Shown here: in pieces, positions 35,682-46,344 of the stretch
Numbering within the stretch: the first letter of the stretch is position 1
Layout of the letters: the number at the start of each line of letters is the position of its first letter
Source: Labia minor
Lineage: Eukaryota > Arthropoda > Insecta > Dermaptera > Spongiphoridae
Assembly: GCA_963082975.1 (NCBI GenBank)
Contig: OY720350.1
Coordinates: 44,656,734-44,720,733 of the forward strand
Direction of reading: 5' to 3'
Length of the DNA stretch: 64,000 nt
Notes under the pieces: model-generated
Databases searched by the model: none
What the model saw: the letters and a program-made list of their open reading frames with translations, nothing else
What the model was told of the DNA's origin: nothing
Made by a program: the position numbers and the translations under genes

Positions 35682-36110
35682 ATTTTAATTATTAAGAGAA
35701 TTTTTATTAAAAGACCACATTATTTGTATAAAATTATTTATTAAATTAAAATAATTGTACAACGTTTCAACTGCTTATTCTGCAGTCGTTTTCAAGTAAC
35801 CGTACGCCTGCTCCGATTCAAGCGGACTGATGCATGTTGGGACACGTCACCTCTTATATAGGCAGTGATATTGGCGCCAATTTTTGGCTCCAATTTTTGC
35901 CAAATTAATGCATGTTGGGACACGTCACCTCTTATATAGGCAGTGATATTGGCGCCAACATGCATCAGTCCGCTTGAATCGGAGCAAGCGTACGGTTACT
36001 TGAAAACGACTGCAGAATAAGCAGTTGAAACGTTGTACAATTATTTTAATTTAATAAATAATTTTATACAAATAATGTGGTCTTTTAATAAAAATTCTCT
36101 TAATAATTAT
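35682..36110. repeat. Inverted repeat with GAAACGTTGTACAATT units
   Basis: The arms at about 35685-35861 and 35957-36108 are reverse complements. Each contains the hairpin ACTGC/GCAGT followed by TGAAACGTTGTACAATTA. The centre holds two direct copies of GGACACGTCACCTCTTATAT...GGCGCCAA. The right flank ACCACAAAAGCTTTAATAAA recurs near 3820 and, with changes, near 31360, suggesting a common element end. Confidence 0.75.
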
Positions 36111-36279
36111 CAAAATAACCACAAAAGCTTTAATAAATATTTTAATTTATTAAGTTTTTTCATTCATTGAATTAACTATTTAATTATATTTAAAGTATGA
36201 AATATAAGTATAATTATAAAATATTCTATGATATACCTATAAATTGAACAAAAGATATTTTTAATAATTAGACGCCTGG

Positions 36280-36453
36280 CAGGGCCGTCCTAAGATTTTC
36301 GGCGCCCGTGGGCTCCTAAAATTTTGCGCCCCTTTTCATAAGAAATTACACAGAATGGTTAGTAAAAATATATAAACTAATAAAAAATGCCGCCCCAGAA
36401 GGCTTGCGCCCTAGGGCTATAGCCCAATTAGCCCTGTGGTTAGGGCGGCCTTG
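36280..36453. mobile_element. Small hAT-type MITE upstream of copy 9
   Basis: The element is 174 bp with ends CAGGGCCGTCCTAAG and, on the reverse strand, CAAGGCCGCCCTAACC. It is flanked by the exact 8-bp duplication ACGCCTGG (36272-36279 and 36454-36461). It shares internal words (GGCTATAGCCC, GGCTTGCGCCC) with the element at 9118. Confidence 0.9.
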
Positions 36454-36499
36454 ACGCCTGGTCTAAAGTTTGAAGTGTGTTTCATTGGGTTCAATCACG

Positions 36500-36862
36500 A
36501 TAAATCTTGAATACCTTGGCCCAGTCAAATATATCATTTTCTTAGAAGAAGAATTGTTTAAGGATAATTTATAAAGGGTTGATAATCGATGGCTTTAATA
36601 GCATTTGCAGCTGGTGTGCCTAATAAAAAAGAACACCCTAGAAATTAATAATTCAGTGAACTGCAAAAGGAATATAAAATAATAATAATTATAATAATAA
36701 GAGTAATAATAATAACATTGGTTCAATATCACGAGGGAATGAAAATATATTAGTTAGACATTTCGAGTACCTGCTACGGTAACGAATATCGGTTGTTATA
36801 ATTAGAATATTAATAACATTAGTTTTATATTATTTTCAATATAGGTTTATTATAAAAAAAAG
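36500..36862 (+). promoter_or_regulatory. Conserved 5' flank of copy 9
   Basis: About 360 bp ahead of the ATG are almost identical to the flank of copy 10 (45985-46344) and recognisably related to that of copy 12 (59480-59814). Shared blocks in order are GGATAATTTATAAAGGGTTG, GGAATATAAAATAATAATAA, GGTTCAATATCACGAGGGAA and TAGACATTTCGAGTACCTG. This is the likely promoter or 5' UTR; TATAAAATA is a possible TATA element but is not proven. Confidence 0.6.
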
Positions 36863-39800
36863 ATGGATTATCATGCAACATTTAAATTTTATTATTATTT
36901 TAATAAACTGGTTTGTTTAGATTATCTGCGTATTGATGGGGCACCATTCAATCGGAATTTAAGTATTTCTTTAAAACGAAGCATTCTCCCTTTAATACTA
37001 TTTCTTATTTTACAAATTAATAATTGTTATTTATCATTAAAATTCGAATCTTCAATTAAAAATTTATTACATTTAATAATATACTTTTTTATAAGGGTAA
37101 GTAATATTTTCGCTAAATAAGTTAATTTAATTTTGATTATTATTATTATATTTGTTATTTACTTCATTTCTAATCATGTTCTCAGTATACAGTTTCAGAT
37201 GACTATTTGGTCATAAATAAATAAAGTCATATTTTTTACAGATCATAATATTTTTTTGTAAATGTTATTTTGAAATAAAAATTTACTGGAAGTTTAAGAT
37301 TGCTTTATCAATGTGAATGCATTTTTCTATGATAATCTATTTCATTTGTTCTAAAATAAATTCAATAAGAATAAATTCAAAAAAAGTGTTTAATGACTAA
37401 TAAATGAAAATTTCCTCCTCATCTAATTTTTTAAAACATTTTTTTTTTATATTAATATGAATAATATGTTTGTAGGAATTTGATCCGATTCTGAGTGTAT
37501 TATTTGTTTTAATAAATTTCTGGAAAAGGAATGATTATTTAAAAATTAATATTCAGATGAATGACATGGAAGTACCGAAGAGTTGGAACAATTACAAATT
37601 TATACCCAAATTATATATATTTCCTAAATTTTTTTTTATGTTATTTTATATGATTTTCAAAATTTTGCAACCTCAGGCAAGTTTTTTAATCTTTCTTTAA
37701 TATTACTATATTAATATAATTATTATTATGTGGTGTGGTCCAAATTGGGAGATTTAGAGATTTAAAGTATTTGAAAATAGGATTCTTCGTAGCATTTATG
37801 GACCAAAGAAAGATGAGGTTTTCGTGGAATGGTAGACTGGATAACGAGGAAAGTTGCGATGGGCTGGATACGTGGCAAGAATGGGAGAGTAAAATCTATT
37901 TAAGGGGAGACCGATTGAAAGATAAAGGGCGTGGAATGTATAAGAGAGAAATAAATTAGCTGGAGTGTCTCCACTCTACTATCTCGCAATTTGAATTGGA
38001 TTAAATAAAATAATATATTATATTTAAATTAAATTTAATTAATTATAAATTATAAATTAAAATTAATAAATAATATTTATTAAACCAGCGCATGTTTGGC
38101 TCTTCTTATTGATGGCACCACGTCACGTGTTGGCGCGTGAGATTTCCAGTATTAAAAAATTAATTCTGGTACTTTCAGCGATTCAATCAAGCTGAAATTC
38201 TATATATTGAAGTTTTATACAATTATTAATCATTTGAAAAATTATCAAATATATATCTTTATTTTCACGGTCACTTTAGAAGAAAAAAAATCAAAACGTT
38301 GTAGGGAATGACGCTCTTCCGGTTGAGCTACATTTCTCAAAAGTTGATAGAAAACTATGAATTTTGAATAATGCCCATGTACCAAATTTCATCATTCTAG
38401 TTCAAACTGTTTTTGCGTAATCTTGGTTACATACATACATACACACACAGACATTTTTCTCAACCTTAGTGAAAATGATTCAGGAACCTTCAAAACGTAT
38501 AAAAACATCAAAATCTCAACATCGAAAATTTTCGTGATCGCAATACTATCTCTGGCGAGATAGTAAAAAAGAAGAAAAGGAGTATAATGGATGTAGCACA
38601 AGATAGACTTGGAGAAATGTGGTTGCCTACAGCCAAGAACTTTCGAGTTCCGTAGAGTCACAGAGATAGATAGATTATCTTAAGATTAATTTAATTCAAT
38701 CTATATAATAAATTATAAATTATAAATTATAATATACATTTATTCTATTTAATAGTTATTATGTTAATTTTTTTTTCCAGGAATTAGAATTTATTTTATT
38801 AGAAATTAACAATCATATACTCAACTTCTATTTATTTGGAGAATTAAATAATTTCTACATAAAAATGTTTTATTTGGGATTGCATTTTAAAGAACTTAAT
38901 GAAAATCTTAAAGAAAGAAAATATTTTTTAAAATCAACTAATCCGGTATTTTCTAATATTTACGTGTAAATTCATTTTTTTTTTTATGATTATATTTCTC
39001 ATTTTGGGATTTATCTATTTTCAGTTAGAATACAATTGTCATCATTCAAAACTCTGGTCCCTTTGTATGGACATGAACTCTTTTTCAAATCCAAAAATTC
39101 TACTCTTTACCACGAGCATTTTTTTCAATATACTTTATTGTTTATATGCATTAGTAATTGGATCGATTATTGACATATTAAATTATCTATATATGGTATT
39201 TTGGATCATCAATTTTATTATTACATTTTTTTTAATTGTCCTTGTTTGCGAATGGTGTACTAATCAAGTAAGTAGATGATTTTTATTTATTTTATGGGAT
39301 ACTTTTTTGAAATTACAATGTGATTTTTTGAAATGAAAACTTCTTTAGCGGCGTTGAGCACTTTTGCGGGATGGGGAAAAAATATAGATTTCGCGTGAGA
39401 TTCCAAAACGACACCGACCAGACCCGACCGAACGACCCACCGACCGACCGACCGACCGATATACGCATGCGCAATACGCCAGAATGTTAGACACTAAACT
39501 TCTGATACATTCTTTACGAAATTTTACATATTTGCCATATTAAATATTATTATTTATATTTACATTAATAATCAGTATTACTAAATTATGTATATATAAA
39601 ATAAAATATTTTAATATATTATTATGTGTTAAATTATATTAAATTAATTTCTAATATATTTATATAATTTAAAATTAATTTCAGAATATATATATATATA
39701 TATTAAATTATATACTATATATAATATATTATATAATATATATTTTAATAAATTAATTTTTAAATATGTGTGTGTGTGTGTGTGTGTGTGTGACCGTAAA

Positions 39801-41236
39801 AATAAAGATATATGTTTGATAATTTTTCACATGATTAATAATTGTATAAAACTGCTATATATAGAATTTCAGCCTGATAGAATCGCTGAAAGTACCAGAA
39901 TTAATTTTTTAACACGTTGACTGGCAATCACGCGCCAATACGTGACGTGGTGCCATCAACAAAGAGCCAAACACTCCACTATCCACTCGACTATCTTGCA
40001 AATTTGAATTTGATTAAATAATATTTATTAATTTAAATTAAATTAAATTAATTAAATTATAATTTAATAAATATTATTTATAACATCAAAAACATCAAAA
40101 TCTCAACATCGAAAATTGAATTGCTGAAAGTACCAGAATTAATTTTTTAACACTGGAAATCTCACGCGCCAACACGTGACGTAGTGCCATCAAAAGAGAG
40201 CCAAACTTTCGCTGGTTTAATAAATATTATTTATTAATTTTAATTTATAATTGAATTAATTTAATTTAATTTAAATTAATATATGTTATTTAATCCAATT
40301 CAAATTTGCGAGATATGCTGAATATGCTTTTAAATAAAAAAAATTTTCAAGAAAGTAATTGGAATTATTAATATTAAGAATCAATAAATAAATTTATTAA
40401 ATATACATTTAAACATGTAAATTAATCTATATATAAATTTAATAAATATTCAAACAATAATTGAAACAATATAAATAAAACGATTCAATATTTTACTTAC
40501 ATTGTGATTTATATTTTTATTTTTATTACAACTATTATTATGGGTATGTTATTTTTGGCAGTTTAAAAAAAATTTAAAATATTAATAAAATTTATCAAAA
40601 TAATAAGTTGAAAAGATTTCCAATTATTTTTATTTATTTATTGTAAATTTTTCAATGTAACCATGGTAACCATAAATAGACTTTTACCAAAATATTACTA
40701 TTTAAATTAATTTTGGATAAATTAATTTTGGATTTAACTACACTAAAACCTTCCCTGGGACGCCCACAACAATCCCTGAAAGTTTCATCGCAATCGGAAT
40801 ATATGTGTGTGTCTGTCAAATTCTCAAAAACTACACACACACACACACACAGACAGACAGACAGACAGACATATATATATATATTCATACACATCGTATT
40901 TTTAATATTTTTGTAATAATAATCAGTTTGCTGAAAAAAATAATTATGAATTTTATATATATATATATACGTATATAAATTTCATTTTTCTCGTGAAGCT
41001 GGTGCGCATTCCGTCTGCTTTCAAATTTCTTACGCACAAGTTTTCACTTCTGTCGGCCAGTCCCACGACTGCCAATTCGACTTTTTTTATTTTTTTGTTT
41101 GTAGTATTTCTGTTTAACATTTCAAAAAAACCTAAAGATTATACTTCTTTTTAGGAGTGTTTATATTTTAATTAGGATATTAAATAATTGTCGCCCTTAA
41201 AGTTTCTAAATTAAAATATTTTATATTGTAAAAATA

Positions 41237-41270
<34 letters not shown>

Positions 41271-42543
41271 ATGTGAAATTTCGAGGGTTGTCTGAAAAGT
41301 TGACCAGGAAAAACGATGTTTTTCAATTTTTTTTTTGTTTTATTTTTCAAAATTCAAGATAATTGAGACGTGTACGATGTCAGCTGAACGTGTGCGAAAT
41401 ATTTTGCAAAACCATTTGAATATGGAAAGCTGTGAGCAACGTGGGTGCCGCATTTCCTAATGTTAGACCAAAAATTGCTTTGAAAAACCATTTCTAACGA
41501 CAATTTGGCGATGTAGACGTAATCCAAACGAATTTTTGCGTCGATTCATAACTGTTGATGAGACTTAAATTAAATTAAATCAAAATTAATTAATTAATTA
41601 AATAATTTATTAATTAATAAAATTAATTAAATTAATTAGAACACCGTTATGAGAAATGTCTCAGTGTTGATGGAGATTATGTTGAAAAATATAGCAAAAA
41701 AAAATTTAAAAACATGGATTTTCTTGGTCAGGCCGGAAACTTTTCATCCCACCCTCGTACAACCACTTCCGGGAGTCCCATTGTCTCTGTTTAATTTGAA
41801 ATGAATTTAGATGTATTTTATAATCTTTTTTTTTGATTAATTTAAATATATTATTTGCTTAATCAAACACTAAAAAAAATTAAATAAAAATAAAATATTT
41901 ATTGAGTTTATCAGTTAACTGATTGAACTAATTTCAATTTTTTAATTCTGTGGATATTTAAATATAGTTTAATTTCATTAATTATTATTATAATATAAGA
42001 TAAAAATCCCAGTTATACTACTTATAAATATAACTTTAATATTTTCATCTATTACCAGAATAAATTTGATCCAATAATATTCATATAATGCCGATTCATT
42101 TAAGTCTACTAAAAATTTGATTATATATTATATATTATTTTATAGGCCAAAAATACAATTGTAATTGTTGATGATTTGGCAGTTAATGAAACAGGAATTT
42201 ATTTAGACCGGGTAAATAAATTTTAACTTAATAAGGTTTATAAAAATTCATTACTTTTCAATTCTATTTTTTTTTTCTCTTTTCAGTTGAAAGTATTTGC
42301 CAACTATCTCAGTCATCAAAATTTTCAAATTAGAATTTGGAATTTATTTCCTTTGGATTCATCTTTAATAATGACTGTAAATTTTGAAAAAATCGATTTT
42401 TTATAATCATAATAAATGTAATCCAGTGATTTAACGGTTTTATTCTTTTTCAGATGATTGGCACCATTACAACCTACTTAATTATTCTTTATCAATTTAA
42501 TTCATTATTAGCAGGCCTTAGCACAAAAATATCAAATGATTAG
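36863..42543 (+). CDS. Gustatory receptor, array copy 9 (7 exons, intact, large introns)
   Basis: Gr of 362 residues in a divergent subgroup with copies 10 and 12. Exons are 36863-37096, 37476-37676, 38781-38945, 39025-39267, 42146-42211, 42287-42376 and 42454-42543. The N-terminus is MDYHATFKFYYYFNKLVCLD, exon 3 has FGELNNFYIKMFYLGLHFKE, and exon 4 has HHSKLWSLCMDMNSFSNPKI and CEWCTNQV. Exon 7 has MIGTITTYLIILYQFN with a longer tail (NSLLAGLSTKISND). The exon 2 donor is AG|GCAAGT, a GC-AG intron; the nearest downstream GT would shift the frame. Intron 2 holds LINE and R1 debris. Intron 4 (2.9 kb) holds R1, microsatellites and a mariner remnant. Confidence 0.9.
37735..38680 (+). mobile_element. 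Degenerate LINE 3' fragment split by an R1 repeat, intron 2 of copy 9
   Basis: The part at 37735-37955 aligns by eye with the LINE region at 43790-44030 (AATAGGATTCTTCGTAGCAT, GGATACGTGGCAAGAATGGG). The terminal part, CCAAGAACTTTCGAGTTCCG then GATAGATAGATT, reappears at about 38570-38680. R1 lies between them. No intact frame. Confidence 0.7.
37957..38563 (+). repeat. R1 repeat, near full-length, nested in LINE debris
   Basis: It runs from AGCTGGAGTGTCTCCACTCT to ACTATCTCTGGCGAGATAGT. This is the copy that best shows both ends of the family. The right-end words ATAAAAACATCAAAATCTCA and GGCGAGATAGT recur at 40081 and, on the other strand, at the right edge of the window. Confidence 0.7.
39355..39480. 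repeat. (CGAC)n-rich segment in intron 4 of copy 9
   Basis: A tract of CCGA/CGAC words (about 39420-39462) is followed by GCATGCGCAATACG. It is strikingly G+C-rich against the background and reminiscent of the CGACCGAC ends of R2, but no full R2 follows. Confidence 0.6.
39765..40320 (-). repeat. R1 repeat fragments (minus strand), two partial copies
   Basis: After a (TG)n run (about 39768-39792) the minus-strand R1 words appear twice, once at about 39793-40015 and again at about 40130-40318. Examples are CACGTATTGGCGCGTGATT and CACGTGTTGGCGCGTGAGA on the minus strand. Two nested or tandem partial copies are likely. Confidence 0.6.
40715..40890. repeat. Composite (CA)n-(CAGA)n-(TA)n repeat
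   Basis: The sequence CCTTCCCTGGGACGCCCACA is followed by runs of CA, then CAGA, then TA. This has the look of a repeat-family end with attached microsatellites. Another (CA)n lies at 41241-41268. Confidence 0.6.
41282..41756 (+). mobile_element. Internally deleted mariner, intron 4 of copy 9
   Basis: The ends are CGAGGGTTGTCTGAAAAGTT and, on the reverse strand, CGAGGGTGGGATGAAAAGTT. The plus strand encodes an N-terminal fragment (MSAERVRNILQNHLNMES, 41378) and, after frame breaks, NPNEFLRRFITVDET, the first catalytic-aspartate region of mariner transposases. The rest is lost. A sister copy in inverse orientation is at 45390. Confidence 0.85.
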
Positions 42544-42989
42544 TTGAATTTAGTATTTAAATTATGATTTTGGAATCATAAGAAATTTTGATAGTATGTA
42601 AAAACTCAAATGATGTAGTAATATGATAAAAATTGCACTAATTTGTTTATATTATATAAGAGTGAAATAAGAAATATTTTTAATCTTTATTTTAGCATTT
42701 TTCTAACTTATTGTAGAATTAAATAATTAATATTTTGTCTCAATATAAATATGTATATCAATAAATTTAATATAGTGATTTATTTGATTAAATGTCCATA
42801 AATATCCAATCAATTACTCATACACTAATACTTTATATTAATAAATTAAAATTGTCTTTTCCCAAACTTGTTTTTATTTTTGATATTTATTGATCTAATT
42901 ATTAATGTATTTAAATTTATAATTTGATCACCGATTTAGTCCCTAAATGTGATTTAAATCTTGTGTTTGGTTGTAAATTGTAGTAATAA

Positions 42990-44205
42990 GTATTTTACTA
43001 GAAACTTCGTCTTCTTCTTCATTAAGGCAGATATTAGAAAAGAAACGAGAATTCAATGTTTCTGTTCACTAGCTTTTTGTAGACTTTACAAAAGCATATG
43101 ACTCAGTAGATCGGGAAAAAGTTTTTCAAATTTTGATCTTAATGGGAATTCCAAAAAAACTAGTACGTATGATTCAAATTTGTCTTGTGGGTAGAAAAGG
43201 AAGAGTAAGATGAGGGAATCAATTATCAGAAACTTTCGAAATTCGAACTGGGTTAAAACAAGGAGACGCATTATCACCAATTTTTTGATTTAGTTCTGGA
43301 ATATGTAATTAGAGAAATTGGGGAGAGGTCAAACGGAATCGAATTAAACAAAAAACTTCAAGTATTAGGTTACGCAGACGACTTAAATAAAATAGGAGAT
43401 TCGGCAATTACAATTAAAGATAGCGTAGAAAAATTAATCGAAGCAGGAAAAGAGCTGGGGCTAGAAATTAATAATGCTAAGACAAAGTATTTAGTAAAAG
43501 AAAGGAATAGTATTAACACACAAAATCTTAATATACAAGATATAGAATTTGAAAATGTAGAAAAATTTAAATACTTAGGTTCTCTGTGATAATGAAAGAT
43601 AATATTCGAGATGAGTTTAAAGCGAGGTTACAATCGGGAAACACCTGTTATCATGCAATAAAGAGGCTTATCGCATCAAAATTATTATCAACGGGGATAA
43701 AAGTTAAAATATAAAAAACAATTATTTTACCGGTTGTATTATATATGGTTGTGAGGCATGGTCTATGACCTTAGGTGACGAGAGTAGATTTAGAGTATTT
43801 GAGAATAGGATTCTGCGAAGCATTTATGAGCCAAAAAAAGATGAGGTCACCGGAGAATGGCGAAGATTGCATAACGAGGAATTGCATGTTCTCTATGTAT
43901 CTCCAGATATAGTTAGAATTATAAAATCGAGAATGCTACGGTGGGCAGGACACGTGGCTAGAATGGGAGAAGATAGAATGGCAAAAATATATTGATAGGG
44001 AGACCGAGTGGGAAACGTCCTCTTGGAAGACCAAGGACACGGTGGGTGGATAATGTGGGAAAGGATGTGAGAGAGATAGGAGAGGATAGGGATTGGAAGG
44101 TTGTGGCTCAGAATAGGAATTCTTGGAGGGGTGTGGTTGCTGTGCGGCCAAGAACTTTCAAGTTCCGTAGAGTCACAGTGATAGATAGATATATATAGAA
44201 GCTTC
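42990..44205 (+). mobile_element. Degenerate non-LTR retrotransposon (LINE) reverse transcriptase
   Basis: Reverse-transcriptase landmarks occur in order but in broken frames: FVDFTKAYDSVDRE (about 43076), ILMGIPKKLVRMIQICL, TGLKQGDALSP (about 43250) and LGYADDLN (about 43368). An end domain follows, with FRVFENRILRSIYEP, MLRWAGHVARMGEDRMAKIY (to 43995), and then GKRPLGRPRTRWVDNVGKD. It ends in a GATAGATAGATA tail. Stops and frameshifts show a dead copy. It lies between copies 9 and 10. Confidence 0.88.
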
Positions 44206-44394
44206 GTCTTAATGAATGCACTTTGTCTTATATTGTATATCAAATTTATTTAGAAGTTATTTACAAAAGTTTAGTATTTTGTATGAAATGATAATAAATA
44301 GAATTTAAGATAATCTGAGAATAAATTCTTATTTTAACGGTAATCCCCTCTTTTTCCTTTTATTTATCATCAACTATTCAATTTATTTAGCTTT

Positions 44395-44530
44395 ATTTAT
44401 CTATCTATCTCTGTGGTTCCACGAAACTCGAAAATTCTTGGCCGCAGCAATGATATTTCTTCAAATGTTCCTATCCTGAGCGCCTCCCATCCAACTCCTA
44501 CTTTTTACCATATTAATAAATATTTACTGG
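44395..44530 (-). mobile_element. Short LINE 3' end fragment, antisense
   Basis: It contains TATCTATCTATCTCTGTGGT and ACTCGAAAATTCTTGGCCGC, the complement of the LINE tail at 44135-44190. It lies inverted close to that copy. Confidence 0.7.
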
Positions 44531-44929
44531 CAAAAAACGGATCCAGATGATTTCTTTAACCACTTTATTTGAAATAAAGGTTTTATCATCCTAAAAATCA
44601 ACTAAATTTATTATTTATCGTGTTTTTATCAGCTTCAAGCATTGTTATATCAAGTCTCTAAACATATAATGATTAAGCATCTCAAGTATGAAGTTGTGTA
44701 CGAAAAAATATAATTAAATCCTCTGGCGGAAATAACAAAATTACTTTCCGAACAACCTAATCATGATGATAACATCAGTTTATAAAGAGAATAATTCAAT
44801 TTATTAAAATTATATAATAATTAATTTTAATATCAACAAAATAGATTAAAATAAAGATTTAAATTTAAATGATAGTATTATACTAAAAAATTTGTATATA
44901 ATCCTAATCTTAATTTTAATGTAAGTGTT

Positions 44930-45155
44930 GGGGATAACGGCATAGCATGGAGTGCATTGCTTTTTATAACGTTTTTCTTAACTTCACTTGGCGTCTGTCT
45001 CTCTGTCTGTGTGTTCGCTCTTTTGACAAATTGAAATCGATTTTTCATCGAGTTCTCAATAGAGATAGACTTTTGAAAATTTTTATTTACTCATCGGTCT
45101 AAATCGATTTTGATTGAAATTTTCAAAATTTCGAAATTTTAGGTGGATCGCATAA
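44930..45155 (+). repeat. R4 dispersed repeat
   Basis: It contains AACTTCACTTGGCGTCTGTC, a CTGTCTGT run, TTTGACAAATTGAAATCGAT and ATAGAGATAGACTTTTGAAA. A minus-strand relative is at 52440-52600. No coding capacity. Confidence 0.6.
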
Positions 45156-45389
45156 GTTTTATTTCAAAATAAAATATTAATATTCATATTAAAGTTATAT
45201 AGATATAAATAATCAAAAGTAGAATATTTAAAAGAAAAAAATTATAGAAAAGTGTACAATAAAAGAAACAAACATCTGGGGTAAGGGTGTAAAGTCCGCC
45301 AAGAACTGTCTGAGTAGTTACAATTATTTTTAATTTTTTTGAATTCGGATTAAAATGGGTTTAAGGAATTACCATTATTTATGTATATA

Positions 45390-45867
45390 CGAGGGTGGTC
45401 TGAAAAGTTTTCGACCTGGCCAAGAAAATCGATGTTTTTTTAATTTTTTTTTTTTTTGCTATATTTTCAACATAATCTCCATCAACACTGATACATTTCT
45501 CATAACGGTGTTCTAATTAATTTAATTAATTAATAAATTATTTAATTAATTAATTAAATTTGATTTAATTTAATTTAAGTCTCATCAACAGTTATGAATC
45601 GACGCAAAAATTCGATTGGATTACGCCTACAGCGCCAAATTGTCGTTAGAAATGGTTTTTCGAAACAATTTTTGGTCTAACGTTAGGAAATGCGGCAACC
45701 ACGTTGCACACAGCTTTCCATATTCAAATGGTTTTGCAAAATATTTCGCACACGTACGCTGACATCGTACAGGTCTCCATCATCTTGAATTTTGAAAAAT
45801 AAAACAAAAAAAAATTGAAAAACATCGTTTTTCTTGGTCAGGTCGGAAACTTTTCAGACCACCCTCG
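45390..45867 (-). mobile_element. Internally deleted mariner upstream of copy 10
   Basis: The element is 478 bp with terminal inverted repeats CGAGGGTGGTCTGAAAAGTT at both ends, and TA on both sides (45388-45389 and 45868-45869). It has the same internal content as the element at 41282 but in reverse orientation. The transposase is destroyed. Confidence 0.9.
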
Positions 45868-45984
45868 TATTTTTAATAACCGATTTAGTTTTCTATCGAA
45901 ATTGTATAAAGAAAATTTTATATAAAACTCATTTTAAATCTAAATTTTATAAATATTTTAAATAAATCTGAAATTTTCAATTCA

Positions 45985-46344
45985 TCTTGAATGTCTTGGC
46001 CCAGTCAAATATATTATTTTCTTAGAAGAAGAATTGATTAAGGATAATTTATAAAGGGTTGATAATCAATGGATTTAATAGCATTTGCAGCTGGTGTGCC
46101 TTTAAATAAAAAAGAACACCCTAAAAAATTAATAATTCAGTGAACTGCAAAAGGAATATAAAATAATAATAATTATAATAATAAGAGTAATAATAATAAC
46201 ATTGGTTCAATATCACGAGGGAATGAAAATATATTAGTTAGACATTTCGAGTACCTGCTACGGTAACGAATATCGGTTGTTATAATTAGAATATTAGTAA
46301 CATTAATTTTATATTATTTTCAATATAGGTTTATTATAAAAAAT
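45985..46344 (+). promoter_or_regulatory. Conserved 5' flank of copy 10
   Basis: Near-identical to the flank of copy 9 over some 360 bp, including AGCATTTGCAGCTGGTGTGC and GAATGAAAATATATTAGTTA. Compared with the introns of the same genes, which have drifted visibly, the flank looks unusually well kept. Confidence 0.6.

Noticed and set aside
43893..44243. Minus-strand ORFs of 71-116 codons
   Set aside because: They are antisense shadows of the LINE end domain read on the plus strand (43765-44198).
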